Shown one piece after another: positions 56,229 to 64,000 of a stretch of 64,000 nt of DNA. The notes under the pieces are model-generated. The model made no database searches, was not told the origin of the DNA, and saw nothing but the letters and a program-made list of their open reading frames with translations. A program made the position numbers and the translations under genes. Every line of letters begins with the position of its first letter. Positions within the stretch are counted from its first letter, which is position 1. The stretch lies in contig DHVE01000059.1 of assembly GCA_002412495.1 (NCBI GenBank), positions 1 to 64,000 on the forward strand, given 5' to 3'. Origin of the DNA: Betaproteobacteria bacterium UBA5216. Its GTDB lineage: Bacteria; Pseudomonadota; Gammaproteobacteria; Burkholderiales; SG8-41.

Positions 56229-56288
56229 TTGCAGGGGAGGGCCGCGCGCAACGTGCGGCGTCGATAGTCAAACGGAGAAGGTAAAAAC

Positions 56289-57053
56289 ATGGAAATGCTG
56301 AGCGATCCGCTGTTCTGGACGGCGTTAGGCCAGATTACGTTGATCAATATTGTGCTATCGGGCGACAACGCGGTGGTGATCGCGTTGGCTGCGCGTTCTC
56401 TGCCGGTACATCAACAAAAGCAGGCGGTAATGTGGGGAGCAGGTGCTGCGGTGGTCATGCGGATTATTTTGACCATCATCGCGGTTGAGTTACTGAAGTG
56501 GCCGTTCCTCAAGATTATCGGAGCAATATTACTGTTCTGGATCGCGATCAAGCTGTTGGTGCCGGAGCACGACGACGAAAATGTCGAGAGTTCCGACAAC
56601 ATGATGAAGGCGATCAAGACCATTTTGATCGCTGACTTGGTGATGAGTCTTGACAACGTGATCGGCGTCGCGGCAGCGGCCAAAGGCAACGTCACATTGC
56701 TGATTATCGGCTTGGCGATATCAATTCCCCTGGTGATTTTTGGCGCGACCATGTTGATGAAAGTAATGGAGCGCTGGCCGGTGATTATTACCATTGGCGC
56801 CGGCTTGCTCGGTTGGGTGGCTGGTGAAATGCTGGTCACCGATCCGTTCTGGGCATCATGGATCAGTGCCAATCTGCCTTGGCTGCATGTGCATTTCTGG
56901 AAGGTGGATTTCAGCTGGTTACAGATAATCGGCGCGGCGTTTGTCGTTATTTTTGGCAAATATCTGGCGGGCAAGGCCGAAGCCCAGGCTGAACTGGAGC
57001 ACAAGGTCGTTGATCTTGCCGCCGACGACGCAGCGAACCAGCCGAAAAAATAA
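56289..57053 (+). CDS. TerC-family integral membrane protein
   Basis: A 254-residue membrane protein with seven to eight hydrophobic segments. It carries the two TerC acid motifs LSGDNAVVIALA (residues about 23-34) and MSLDNVIGVA, and a charged linker HDDENVESSDN. The family exports or handles metal ions such as Mn(II). The adjacency of a TerC gene to sucCD is known in related bacteria; here the formate genes lie between. Confidence 0.83.
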   Translation: MEMLSDPLFWTALGQITLINIVLSGDNAVVIALAARSLPVHQQKQAVMWGAGAAVVMRIILTIIAVELLKWPFLKIIGAILLFWIAIKLLVPEHDDENVESSDNMMKAIKTILIADLVMSLDNVIGVAAAAKGNVTLLIIGLAISIPLVIFGATMLMKVMERWPVIITIGAGLLGWVAGEMLVTDPFWASWISANLPWLHVHFWKVDFSWLQIIGAAFVVIFGKYLAGKAEAQAELEHKVVDLAADDAANQPKK

Positions 57054-57083
57054 TTCCGTTCACGACAGCAGAAGGAGATACCG

Positions 57084-57500
57084 ATGAAAATATTGTTGCC
57101 CGTGGATGGTTCCGAAACCTCCGCACGCGCCGTTCAATTCGTCATTAAGCAGGCGCTCAATTCGAAAAGTACCCCGGAATTGCACTTACTGAACGTTCAA
57201 CACTCGCTGCCTGGCACGATCAAGGGCGTGGCGGCGCAAGCCAAGGAATACCATCACGAAGAGGGTATCAAGGCGCTTGCCAACGCGCGCAAGTTGCTTG
57301 ATGACGCCAATGTTAAGTACACCTATCACATCAGCGTGGGTGAGGTGGGAGAGGTCGTCGCGCACTTTGTTAATGAACTCAAATGCGATCAGGTGGTGAT
57401 GGGCACCCGCGGCATGAATGCTGTCGCCAATATGGTCTTGGGTTCTGGGGCGAGCAAGGTGTTGCAGTTGGTAAAAGTGCCGGTGCTGCTCGTAAAGTAG
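57084..57500 (+). CDS. Universal stress protein (UspA family)
   Basis: A 138-residue single-domain UspA-type protein. Start MKILLPVDGSETSARAV; ATP-binding-type signature MGTRGMNAVANMVLGSGASKVL near residues 108-129 (G-x2-G-x9-G-S). An AGGAGATACC ribosome-binding site lies upstream of the ATG. It closes the plus-strand sucC-to-usp run and is followed by a long palindrome and the tct promoter. Confidence 0.85.
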   Translation: MKILLPVDGSETSARAVQFVIKQALNSKSTPELHLLNVQHSLPGTIKGVAAQAKEYHHEEGIKALANARKLLDDANVKYTYHISVGEVGEVVAHFVNELKCDQVVMGTRGMNAVANMVLGSGASKVLQLVKVPVLLVK

Positions 57501-57603
57501 TCGCCGCCGGGTAGGGATCGCCGCTCTTCTACGCTTGTTGCGTCACGCTCGGCGCATGGTTGCGTACGGTTCGGCTGCCCGAAAACGTCTTGGCGAGTCG
57601 TTT

Positions 57604-57636
57604 GGGTTATGGAATTTTCCGTAACCCTATGTTTTA
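57604..57636 (+). terminator. 24-bp imperfect palindrome after the usp gene
   Basis: gggttatggaa and ttccgtaaccc (57604-57627) form eleven pairs, one of them a wobble, around a tiny loop, followed by a T/A-rich run. It may be the intrinsic terminator of the upstream operon; as it also lies 34 bp from the Crp/Fnr box at 57661, an operator role is possible. Confidence 0.5.
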
Positions 57637-57660
57637 TATATAAATAATAATATCGCGAAC

Positions 57661-57674
57661 TTGACGGCGGTCAA
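57661..57674 (+). promoter_or_regulatory. Crp/Fnr-type box upstream of tctC
   Basis: ttgacggcggtcaa, extended to CTTGAC-N4-GTCAAG and followed by G. It lies 133 bp upstream of the tctC start. A -10-like TATGTA begins at 57700, 32.5 bp from the centre, slightly beyond the class II position. It is identical at nine of ten half-site bases to the boxes at sucC and frc. Confidence 0.65.
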
Positions 57675-57806
57675 GGCGGGCGAGTCCTTATTGCGGAAGT
57701 ATGTATACCTAATGTGTCATTAGATACCAAGAAGCATCTAATGATTGGACGGGGACGCTGCTGAAAATTTAGAAGATATATAGAGGTAAATTGGGAGGAG
57801 GATGCC

Positions 57807-58817
57807 ATGAAGTGCATATTGCGTGTAGTGTTGCAGGCAGCAGTTGTATTTTCCATCACTGGACAAATGGTAAGTGCCGCAGCTTGGGAGCCGACTAAAC
57901 CGGTCGAGTTCGTGATTCCGGCGGGCACCGGCGGCGGCGCGGATCAAATGGCGCGCCTGATTCAAGGCATCGTCGCCAAGCACAACTTGATGAAGCAATC
58001 CCTGATACCGGTGAACAAATCGGCCGGCGCGGGCGCGGAAGGTTTTCTCGCCGTGAAGGATGCGAAAGGCGATCCGCACAAAATCATTATCACGCTGTCG
58101 AATTTGTTTACCACGCCGCTGGCGCAGGGCACACCCTTTAGCTGGCGGGACATGACGCCGGTGTCGATGCTCGCGCTCGACCAGTTCGTGCTGTGGGTGA
58201 ACGCCGAGACGCCGTATAAAACCGCGAAAGAGTATGTCGAGGCGGCGAAAAAGGCCGGGCCCAACAAAATGAAAATGGGCGGCACGGGTTCCAAGCAGGA
58301 AGACCAGATTCTCACCGTGAGTCTGGAAAAAGCCACCGGCACCAAGTTCAACTATCTGCCGCTCAAGGGTGGTGGCGATGTGGCGGTGCAGCTCGTCGGC
58401 AAACACATAGATTCAACGGTCAACAACCCGATCGAGGCCATTGCGCAATGGCGCGCCGGCACGCTGCGCCCGTTGTGCGTGTTCGACGATACCCGCATGC
58501 CCTACAAGACCAAGATCACGGCGACGATGTCGTGGTACGACATCCCCACGTGCTCCGAAGCGGGCGTGCCGACTGATTACGTCATGTTGCGCGGTATCTT
58601 CATGCCCCCCGGCGTGGCGCAGGACCAGGTGAATTTCTACGTCGATCTGTTCAAAAAAGTGCGCGAGACGCCGGAGTGGAAAAAGTTCATGGAAGACGGC
58701 GCGTTTAACCAGACCTCGATGAGCGGCAAGGAATACGCGGCGTGGGTGGAGAAGAACGAAAATCTTCATCGCGAGCTAATGAAAGAAGCCGGTTTCCTCG
58801 CCAAACCGAAACCCTGA
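57807..58817 (+). CDS. tctC: TctC periplasmic receptor, probably for oxalate or another dicarboxylate
   Basis: A 336-residue tripartite tricarboxylate receptor with signal peptide to about residue 25. The binding loop VIPAGTGGGADQMARL keeps the Gly-Gly signature, but later loops (GGTGSKQEDQILTVSLE, LPLKGGGDVAVQLVG) differ from the orphan Bug copies. GGGAGGAGG precedes the ATG. Unlike the 14 orphan receptors it has its permease genes next to it. It is in the oxalate regulon by box and position. Confidence 0.85.
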   Translation: MKCILRVVLQAAVVFSITGQMVSAAAWEPTKPVEFVIPAGTGGGADQMARLIQGIVAKHNLMKQSLIPVNKSAGAGAEGFLAVKDAKGDPHKIIITLSNLFTTPLAQGTPFSWRDMTPVSMLALDQFVLWVNAETPYKTAKEYVEAAKKAGPNKMKMGGTGSKQEDQILTVSLEKATGTKFNYLPLKGGGDVAVQLVGKHIDSTVNNPIEAIAQWRAGTLRPLCVFDDTRMPYKTKITATMSWYDIPTCSEAGVPTDYVMLRGIFMPPGVAQDQVNFYVDLFKKVRETPEWKKFMEDGAFNQTSMSGKEYAAWVEKNENLHRELMKEAGFLAKPKP

Positions 58818-58865
58818 TCCCGAAACCCGCGAGCGGGGCGAGTCGTTCATCGCCCCGCGCTGAGA

Positions 58866-59393
58866 ATGAAACCCGAGCAAGAAGCCGAAACCGGTGATCG
58901 TCCGGTGGCCACCAATCGCACCATGGAAATCGTGGTGGCGGGGTTGTTCTTGCTGTTCGGGCTGACGTTCTGCATCGCGAGCTACCAACTCGGCTCGGGC
59001 TGGTCGGACGATGGCCCGCAGTCTGGTTACTTTCCGTTTTATATCAACGTAATTATCTTAATCGCCAGCGCAGTTACGCTGGCGCAGGCGATCATGGGCA
59101 AGACGTCTCGGCCACGCGATGCCTTTGTGTCGGTTGGCCAATTGCGGCAGATCATGGCGGTGCTGCTCCCCGCCGCGCTTTATGTTCTGGGTGTGCAATT
59201 GTTCGGCATTTATCTCTCCTCGGCGGTATACATCACGTTGTTCATGGTGTGGCTGGGGAAATATTCATGGGGCAAGTCCGCGGCGCTCGGCATCAGTATC
59301 AGTGTCGCGGTCTACTTCATGTTCGAAGTCTGGTTCAAGGTGTCGTTGCACAAGGGCAGCTGGTTTGATCCGCTGAGCTTGTTCGGGCTGTAA
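58866..59393 (+). CDS. tctB: TctB small permease subunit
   Basis: A 175-residue TctB-type membrane protein with four hydrophobic segments (about residues 23-43, 58-77, 96-115, 125-170) after a polar N-terminus. It partners TctA, whose gene follows 34 bp later. It couples the receptor to the large permease in the tripartite transporter, which is driven by the membrane ion gradient. Confidence 0.85.
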   Translation: MKPEQEAETGDRPVATNRTMEIVVAGLFLLFGLTFCIASYQLGSGWSDDGPQSGYFPFYINVIILIASAVTLAQAIMGKTSRPRDAFVSVGQLRQIMAVLLPAALYVLGVQLFGIYLSSAVYITLFMVWLGKYSWGKSAALGISISVAVYFMFEVWFKVSLHKGSWFDPLSLFGL

Positions 59394-59427
59394 TTCGGCG
59401 CAGCGGCGAGCGGCTGGGAGAGGAAGT

Positions 59428-60912
59428 TTGGAAGAAATTAACGCGCTGTTTCACGGGTTTTCTGTCGCGCTGTCGCCCTTTAATTTGATGCTGATGTTTA
59501 TCGGCGTCATCCTGGGCGTCATCATCGGCGTGCTGCCTGGGCTCGGCGGGGCGAATGGCATCGCGATTCTGCTGCCACTCACCTTCACCATGCCGCCGAC
59601 GTCGGCGATCATCATGCTCTCGTGCATTTACTGGGGGGCGTTGTTCGGCGGGGCGATCACCTCGATACTTTTTAATATCCCCGGTGAACCCTGGTCGGTG
59701 GCGACCACCTTTGACGGTTACCCGATGGCGCAGCAGGGCCGCGCGGGCGAGGCGCTGACAGCGGCGTTTACGTCGTCGTTCATCGGCGCGTTCGTGGCGG
59801 TGGTGATGATCACCTTCCTGGCGCCGTTGATTGCGAAATTCGCGCTCAAGTTCGGCTCGCCGGAATTTTTCTCGGTCTATTTCCTGACGTTTTGCAGCTT
59901 CATCGGCATGGGCAAAGGGTCGCCATGGAAGACCCTGGCGGCAATGATGTTTGGCTTCGCGCTCGCCAGCGTCGGCATGGACAGCATGACGGGCCAGCAG
60001 CGGCTCAACTTCGGCTCCATGGAACTGGTACGCGGGTTTGATTTCCTGATCGCGGTGATCGGTCTGTTTGGTATTGGGGAGATCCTGATTTCAATGGAAG
60101 AGGGCTTGTCGTTTTCCGGCAGCAGCGCGCGCATCGATCCCAAGGTAGTGATCGCCACCTGGAAAAAACTCCCGAAGTACTGGATGACCTCGCTGCGTAG
60201 TTGTCTGGTCGGTTGCTGGATGGGTATCACCCCCGGCGGTGCCACACCGGCGTCGTTCATGAGCTACGGCCTTGCCAAACGCATGTCGCGCGACGGTGAG
60301 AAATTTGGTACCGGGCAGGTCGAAGGCGTGATCGCGCCCGAAACCGCGGCGCATGCGGCGGGCACTTCGGCATTGCTGCCGATGCTGTCACTGGGCATAC
60401 CCGGTTCGCCCACGGCGGCAGTGTTGCTGGGCGGCCTGTTGATCTGGGGCCTGCAACCGGGGCCGCTGTTGTTCGTGGAGAAAAAGGATTTTGTGTGGGG
60501 GCTGATTGCCAGTATGTATCTCGGCAATATCGCGGGGCTGATTATTGTGCTCACGTGCGTGCCGCTGTTCGCGGCGATCCTGCGTATACCGTTTTCAATT
60601 ATCGCGCCGGTGATCATTGTGATCTGCGTGATCGGGGCGTACACCGTACACAGCGCGATATTCGAGGTGTGGCTGATGCTCGCGTTTGGCGTGATCGGCT
60701 ACGTATTCAAGAAACTGGATTACCCGATGGCGCCCATGGTGCTGGCGCTGGTGCTCGGCAAAGGGGCCGAAGACAGTTTCCGCAACGCGATCAAGGGATC
60801 GCAAGGCGACTTCTCGGTATTTTTTGCCAATGGGCTGGTGGGCAGCATCATGACGCTGGGTCTGGTAATGCTGCTGTGGCCACTGGTGAACAAACTGCGC
60901 GGGAAAGCTTAA
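59428..60912 (+). CDS. tctA: TctA large permease subunit
   Basis: A 494-residue multi-spanning membrane protein with about 11-12 helices. Signatures: GVLPGLGGANGIAILLPLTF near the N-terminus, SCIYWGALFGGAITSILFNIPGEP, and GSPTAAVLLGGLLIWGLQPG in the second half. TTG 59428 has a GGAGAGGAAG site upstream. Together with TctB and TctC it forms one complete importer, the only complete TTT system in the window. Confidence 0.9.
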   Translation: MEEINALFHGFSVALSPFNLMLMFIGVILGVIIGVLPGLGGANGIAILLPLTFTMPPTSAIIMLSCIYWGALFGGAITSILFNIPGEPWSVATTFDGYPMAQQGRAGEALTAAFTSSFIGAFVAVVMITFLAPLIAKFALKFGSPEFFSVYFLTFCSFIGMGKGSPWKTLAAMMFGFALASVGMDSMTGQQRLNFGSMELVRGFDFLIAVIGLFGIGEILISMEEGLSFSGSSARIDPKVVIATWKKLPKYWMTSLRSCLVGCWMGITPGGATPASFMSYGLAKRMSRDGEKFGTGQVEGVIAPETAAHAAGTSALLPMLSLGIPGSPTAAVLLGGLLIWGLQPGPLLFVEKKDFVWGLIASMYLGNIAGLIIVLTCVPLFAAILRIPFSIIAPVIIVICVIGAYTVHSAIFEVWLMLAFGVIGYVFKKLDYPMAPMVLALVLGKGAEDSFRNAIKGSQGDFSVFFANGLVGSIMTLGLVMLLWPLVNKLRGKA

Positions 60913-60921
60913 AAGCTAAAA

Positions 60922-60992
60922 CCTTCGCCGCAAAGACGCAAAGGAAGACCCGCAAAGAAGTTCAAGGATTTCTTTGTGCCTTTGCGGCGAGG
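60922..60992. repeat. Inverted repeat between the convergent tctA and oxc genes
   Basis: ccttcgccgcaaagacgcaaag is mirrored by ctttgtgcctttgcggcgagg, about 29 bp apart, with one or two mismatches. Similar cgccgcaaag palindromes are dispersed in many bacterial genomes. Between convergent genes it can serve as a two-way terminator. Confidence 0.6.
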
Positions 60993-61000
60993 TAATGACC

Positions 61001-62737
61001 TTATTTCTTTTTCGCCGCCGTCGGGTTCAGGCTGGTGATGCGACCGCTTTCGGTGCCCGCCGTTTCATCGATCACGGCGTTGATCAGCGTAGGTTTCCGA
61101 GAGCGCACGGCTTCTTCCACGGCCTTGCGCAATTCGGCGGGGGTCGTGGCGTGTACGCCGACACCGCCGAAAGCTTCCATCATTTTGTCGTAGCGTGCGT
61201 TCTTCACGAATACGGTGGGCGCCACGTCCGGGCCGCCCGTCGGATTCACGTCGGTGCCTTTGTAAACACCGTTGTTGTTGAAGATCACCACGCACACCGG
61301 CAGGTTGTAGCGGCAGATGGTTTCGACTTCCATGCCCGAAAAACCAAACGCGCTGTCGCCTTCAATCGCGATCACCGGTCCGTTGCTGACGACGGCGGCA
61401 GCCACGGCAAATCCCATGCCGATGCCCATCACGCCCCACGTGCCGACATCGATGCGTTTTCTTGGCTTGTACATGTCAACGATGCTGCGGGTGAAGTCGA
61501 GCGCATTCGCGCCCTCGTTGACCAGCATGGCGTCGGGGTTGTCCTTGATAATGTCGCGCATCACGTTCAATGCACTGTGATAGTTCATCGGTGACGGATT
61601 TTTGGCGAGCGTCTCGCCCATTTTGGCGATGTTCTTGCTCTTGCGGTCGTCGATGGCGCCGAGCCAATCCGCCGAAGGTTTGGGCCAGCCGCCAGCGGTG
61701 GCATTAATGCCGTTCAACATCGCGGCGACGCACGAGCCGATGTCGCCGACCACTGGCGCGTCAATGGCGACGTTGCTGTCGGCCTCTTGCGGCGAAATAT
61801 CGATTTGTACGAACTTCTGGCCGCCCCATGCTTTGTGCGATTTGCCGCCCCAGGTTTTACCCTTGCCGTGAGACAACAGCCAATTCAGACGCGCGCCGAT
61901 AACCATAACTACGTCGGCCTCGGGCAGCACGTACGAACGCGCGGCGGCGGCCGATTGCGGGTGTGTATCGGGCAGCAGTCCCTTGGCCATCGACATTGGC
62001 AGATAAGGGATGCCGGTTTTTTCGACCAGCGCACGGATGTCGGCGTCGGCTTGTGCGTAGGCTGCGCCCTTGCCTAGAATGATCAACGGACGTTTGGCGC
62101 TCTTCAGTAAATCGAGCGCGCGCTTCACCGCGTCCGGCGCGGGTATCTGGCGCGGCGCGGGATCGACCACTTTGATAAGCGATTTCTTGCCGGACTCGGC
62201 ATCCATGCTTTGCGAGAACAGTTTGGCGGGCAAGTCGAGGTAAACCCCGCCCGGACGCCCGGAGACAGCGGCGCGAATGGCGCGCGCAACACCCACGCCG
62301 ATGTCCTCGGCGTTGAGCACGCGGTACGCGGCCTTGCACAGCGGCTTGGCGATGGCGAGTTGATCCATTTCTTCGTAGTCGCCCTGCTGCAAATCGACAA
62401 TCTCGCGTTCAGACGAGCCGCTGATGAGGATCATCGGAAAACAGTTGGTGGTGGCATTGGTGAGTGCGTTCAGGCCGTTGAGAAAACCGGGCGCGGAGAC
62501 GGTCAGGCAGATGCCGGGCTTTTGTGTCAGGAAGCCCGCAATGGCGGCGGCATTGCCGGCGTTTTGTTCGTGGCGGAACGAAATCATGCGCATGCCGGCG
62601 GCCTGCATCTTGCGTGTCAGATCGGTGATGGGTATGCCGGGCAGGCCGTAAACGGTGTCGATGCCGTTGAGTTTGAGGGCGTCGATGACCAGATTAAAGC
62701 CGTCGGTCTGTTCCTGGATTTGTGTGTCGGTGGACAT
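61001..62737 (-). CDS. oxc: Oxalyl-CoA decarboxylase
   Basis: A 578-residue ThDP enzyme. E57 in FRHEQ activates ThDP; Y121-E122 in GDYEEMDQ match the active-site Tyr/Glu pair known in Oxalobacter; the ThDP-binding core is [31 protein letters not shown] split across the C-terminal domain, with ADP/CoA-binding middle domain. It decarboxylates oxalyl-CoA to formyl-CoA. The box at 62869 lies 132 bp upstream, with a TATGAT -10 at the class II spacing. Confidence 0.94.
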   Translation of the reverse strand: MSTDTQIQEQTDGFNLVIDALKLNGIDTVYGLPGIPITDLTRKMQAAGMRMISFRHEQNAGNAAAIAGFLTQKPGICLTVSAPGFLNGLNALTNATTNCFPMILISGSSEREIVDLQQGDYEEMDQLAIAKPLCKAAYRVLNAEDIGVGVARAIRAAVSGRPGGVYLDLPAKLFSQSMDAESGKKSLIKVVDPAPRQIPAPDAVKRALDLLKSAKRPLIILGKGAAYAQADADIRALVEKTGIPYLPMSMAKGLLPDTHPQSAAAARSYVLPEADVVMVIGARLNWLLSHGKGKTWGGKSHKAWGGQKFVQIDISPQEADSNVAIDAPVVGDIGSCVAAMLNGINATAGGWPKPSADWLGAIDDRKSKNIAKMGETLAKNPSPMNYHSALNVMRDIIKDNPDAMLVNEGANALDFTRSIVDMYKPRKRIDVGTWGVMGIGMGFAVAAAVVSNGPVIAIEGDSAFGFSGMEVETICRYNLPVCVVIFNNNGVYKGTDVNPTGGPDVAPTVFVKNARYDKMMEAFGGVGVHATTPAELRKAVEEAVRSRKPTLINAVIDETAGTESGRITSLNPTAAKKK

Positions 62738-62868
62738 GATGGGTGGCCTCGGGTTCTAGCAGGGTAGTTGCCAATGATGCGTTTGGCGGAAAGGGGGGCG
62801 CGCGTTCGGGCAGCGACTATGACTGTATTGCTGACCATCTATCATAGGCGGCGTCCCGAAATGGACTC

Positions 62869-62882
62869 TTGATCACGGTCAA
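62869..62882 (-). promoter_or_regulatory. Crp/Fnr-type box upstream of oxc, class II geometry
   Basis: The plus strand reads ttgatcacggtcaa. On the minus strand, TATGAT begins at 62846, exactly 29.5 bp downstream of the box centre, as expected for a box centred at -41.5. The right half matches the other boxes; the left TTGAT is the classical Fnr half-site. Confidence 0.72.
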
Positions 62883-62971
62883 TTTCCCCGGCTGGATGGT
62901 ATTGCCCCCCTTCCCCCGCTATTTCACCGGTAAATACGGGATGACCGCGTTTTGCGGACGGTCTCCGGCGG

Positions 62972-63580
62972 TCAGATCTTTCCCCGTCGTTTGAGGCGGC
63001 TCAGGGTCTCCGGCGACAGATTCAAATACGAGGCCAACTCTTTTTTAGGCAGCCGCTCGGCGAGTTCGGTGTGTTTGCGCATAAAGCGTTGCACACGGCC
63101 CGGCGCGTTCAACAGATGCAGCGTGATGGTGTGCGCCATTACTTCGCTCATCAGTTTCATGACTTCAAGCTCGAATTCGGCCTTGATCTTGATGTGCCGT
63201 TCGAGAAACGCGGCCCACTGCAACATCGAAAGCTTGGCGGCGCGCACTTTGGTGACCGCGCGTATCGAATACGGCATCGGCATCTTCAGCCGCCAGGCGG
63301 CGTAGCTGGTGTCGATGTCGCTTTCGGCTGCAAAGCGCAAAATCATTTCCTTGCCCTGCGCATTGGACACCGCGCGTTTCAAAATGCCATCGATGACAAA
63401 ATACTGCTCCATGGAATGCGTGCCCTGGTGTTCGAGGGTTTCGCCCTTGGCGTAATCGATGATTTCCAGTAGCGGTTCGAATTCGTTCCACTGCGCCGCG
63501 CCGAGGTTTTTCAAAACCAGGTTTTGCCGCAATTGCAGGCGGATGATTTTGGACTGGGGATGCAGCGTCAGTTGGGTCAT
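62972..63580 (-). CDS. Crp/Fnr-family transcription regulator of the oxalate genes
   Basis: A 202-residue regulator: cyclic-nucleotide-type sensor fold (residues about 20-120, with YFVIDGILKRAVS), dimer helix, and a C-terminal winged helix. The recognition helix SPETLSRLKRR gives E191-x-x-S194-R195, the residues that read TTGA half-sites in Fnr/Crp relatives. It contains no cysteine, so it is not a classical oxygen-sensing Fnr. A signal ligand is unknown; oxalyl-CoA, formate or oxalate are candidates. It lies between frc and oxc and likely binds the four boxes. Confidence 0.85.
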   Translation of the reverse strand: MTQLTLHPQSKIIRLQLRQNLVLKNLGAAQWNEFEPLLEIIDYAKGETLEHQGTHSMEQYFVIDGILKRAVSNAQGKEMILRFAAESDIDTSYAAWRLKMPMPYSIRAVTKVRAAKLSMLQWAAFLERHIKIKAEFELEVMKLMSEVMAHTITLHLLNAPGRVQRFMRKHTELAERLPKKELASYLNLSPETLSRLKRRGKI

Positions 63581-63626
63581 GGTTCGCCAATGAAAAACCG
63601 TGCGGTGGCATTGTATAACCGATTGT

Positions 63627-63696
63627 TTATTAAGTAAATTTTTGGCGCGGAATCTTGACTGCGGTCAAGGCTGACCGGGTGACCATTACCTATAGT
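63627..63696. promoter_or_regulatory. Shared Crp/Fnr box for the divergent frc and regulator genes
   Basis: The box ttgactgcggtcaa is at 63655-63668. On the plus strand TATAGT begins at 63691, 29.5 bp from the centre; on the minus strand TAATAA begins at 63632, also 29.5 bp from the centre. A single symmetric site can thus act as a class II site for frc and, in the other direction, for autoregulation of the Crp/Fnr gene. Confidence 0.75.
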
Positions 63697-63771
63697 TGCG
63701 CCCTCTTGCCGGGATACAATCAGGCGCGGGCGCTTTATCCTTTGCCCGACGCGGAATATTTGGAGACATGC

Positions 63772-64000
63772 ATGGAAGCACTAAAGGGGGTTCGGATTCT
63801 CGACATGACGCACGTGCAGGCGGGACCGACGTGCTCGCAACTGCTGGCGTGGATGGGCGCGGATGTGATCAAGTTCGAGCCGCCGCAAGGCGATGCCACG
63901 CGCGGCCAGTTGCGCGATGTGCCGAACGCCGACAGTCTGTATTTCACCATGTTGAACTGCAACAAGCGGTCGATCACGGTGAACATGAAAAATCCGGAAG
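63772..64000 (+). CDS. frc: Formyl-CoA:oxalate CoA-transferase, 5' part
   Basis: The window ends in this gene; 76 codons are present. The start [20 protein letters not shown] and the later [21 protein letters not shown] match the N-terminus of Frc-type class III CoA-transferases. It exchanges CoA between formyl-CoA and oxalate; the catalytic Asp lies beyond the window. GGAG precedes ATG 63772, and a Crp/Fnr box lies 104 bp upstream. Confidence 0.9.
   Translation, partial: MEALKGVRILDMTHVQAGPTCSQLLAWMGADVIKFEPPQGDATRGQLRDVPNADSLYFTMLNCNKRSITVNMKNPE

Noticed and set aside
56130..56288. yybP-ykoY manganese riboswitch
   Set aside because: The conserved loop sequences are not recognisable, despite several hairpins.
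61317..62767. Plus-strand open frames opposite oxc
   Set aside because: They mirror the oxc coding sequence; oxc has clear ThDP motifs and a promoter on the minus strand.

Overview
The window looks like chromosomal DNA from a G+C-rich betaproteobacterium, most likely Burkholderiales. The evidence is an orphan 'Bug'-type tripartite-tricarboxylate receptor family expanded to 14 copies (plus one true TctC), sucCD lying on the same strand as a TerC-family gene, and proteins of betaproteobacterial type throughout. I cannot name the genus from the sequence.

Layout. Positions 1-3255 are an accessory edge: an AT-rich pair of unknown genes, a cupin gene and a thioesterase gene flanked by a 12-bp direct repeat, and a PIN/Phd toxin-antitoxin pair with a near-perfect palindromic operator. 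Positions 3363-31200 hold a catabolic mosaic. Periplasmic Bug receptors are paired again and again with one or two carboxylate or xenobiotic enzymes: amidohydrolase, AhpD-like proteins, alpha/beta hydrolases, MmgE/PrpD, TauD dioxygenase, a flavoprotein, a glycosyltransferase and a DASS anion transporter. Positions 31188-46706 continue this theme with an orphan pilU, an enolase-superfamily/TRAP cluster, a PQQ dehydrogenase with its cytochrome c, a VOC protein, a Gfo/Idh/MocA oxidoreductase and another MmgE/PrpD. Positions 46707-64000 are a coherent oxalate-degradation island: sucC-sucD-fdhB-fdhA-fhs-terC-usp, tctC-tctB-tctA, a convergent oxc, a Crp/Fnr regulator, and the start of frc.

Two findings stand out. 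First, two genes are each split by a single in-frame UGA that is best read as selenocysteine. One is an AhpD-like protein with a C-x-x-U motif (U84). The other is a 572-residue protein with the exact U-G-S-C motif (U102). Both UGAs are followed by a stem-loop at SECIS distance (19 and 18 nt to the apical loop). The first stem-loop even carries GGUC in the loop, like the E. coli fdhF element. Second, four copies of a CTTGAC-N4-GTCAAG-like palindrome lie before sucC, tctC, oxc and frc (the last shared with the divergent regulator gene). At oxc, frc and the regulator a -10 hexamer begins exactly 29.5 bp from the box centre, the class II geometry of Crp/Fnr activators. The Crp/Fnr protein encoded in the island carries the E-x-x-S-R recognition helix expected for TTGA half-sites.

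Inferred pathway: TctABC imports oxalate; Frc and Oxc convert it to formate and CO2; the Cys-type NAD-linked formate dehydrogenase oxidises formate; Fhs diverts some formate to tetrahydrofolate C1 units; SucCD supplies succinyl-CoA and energy metabolism.
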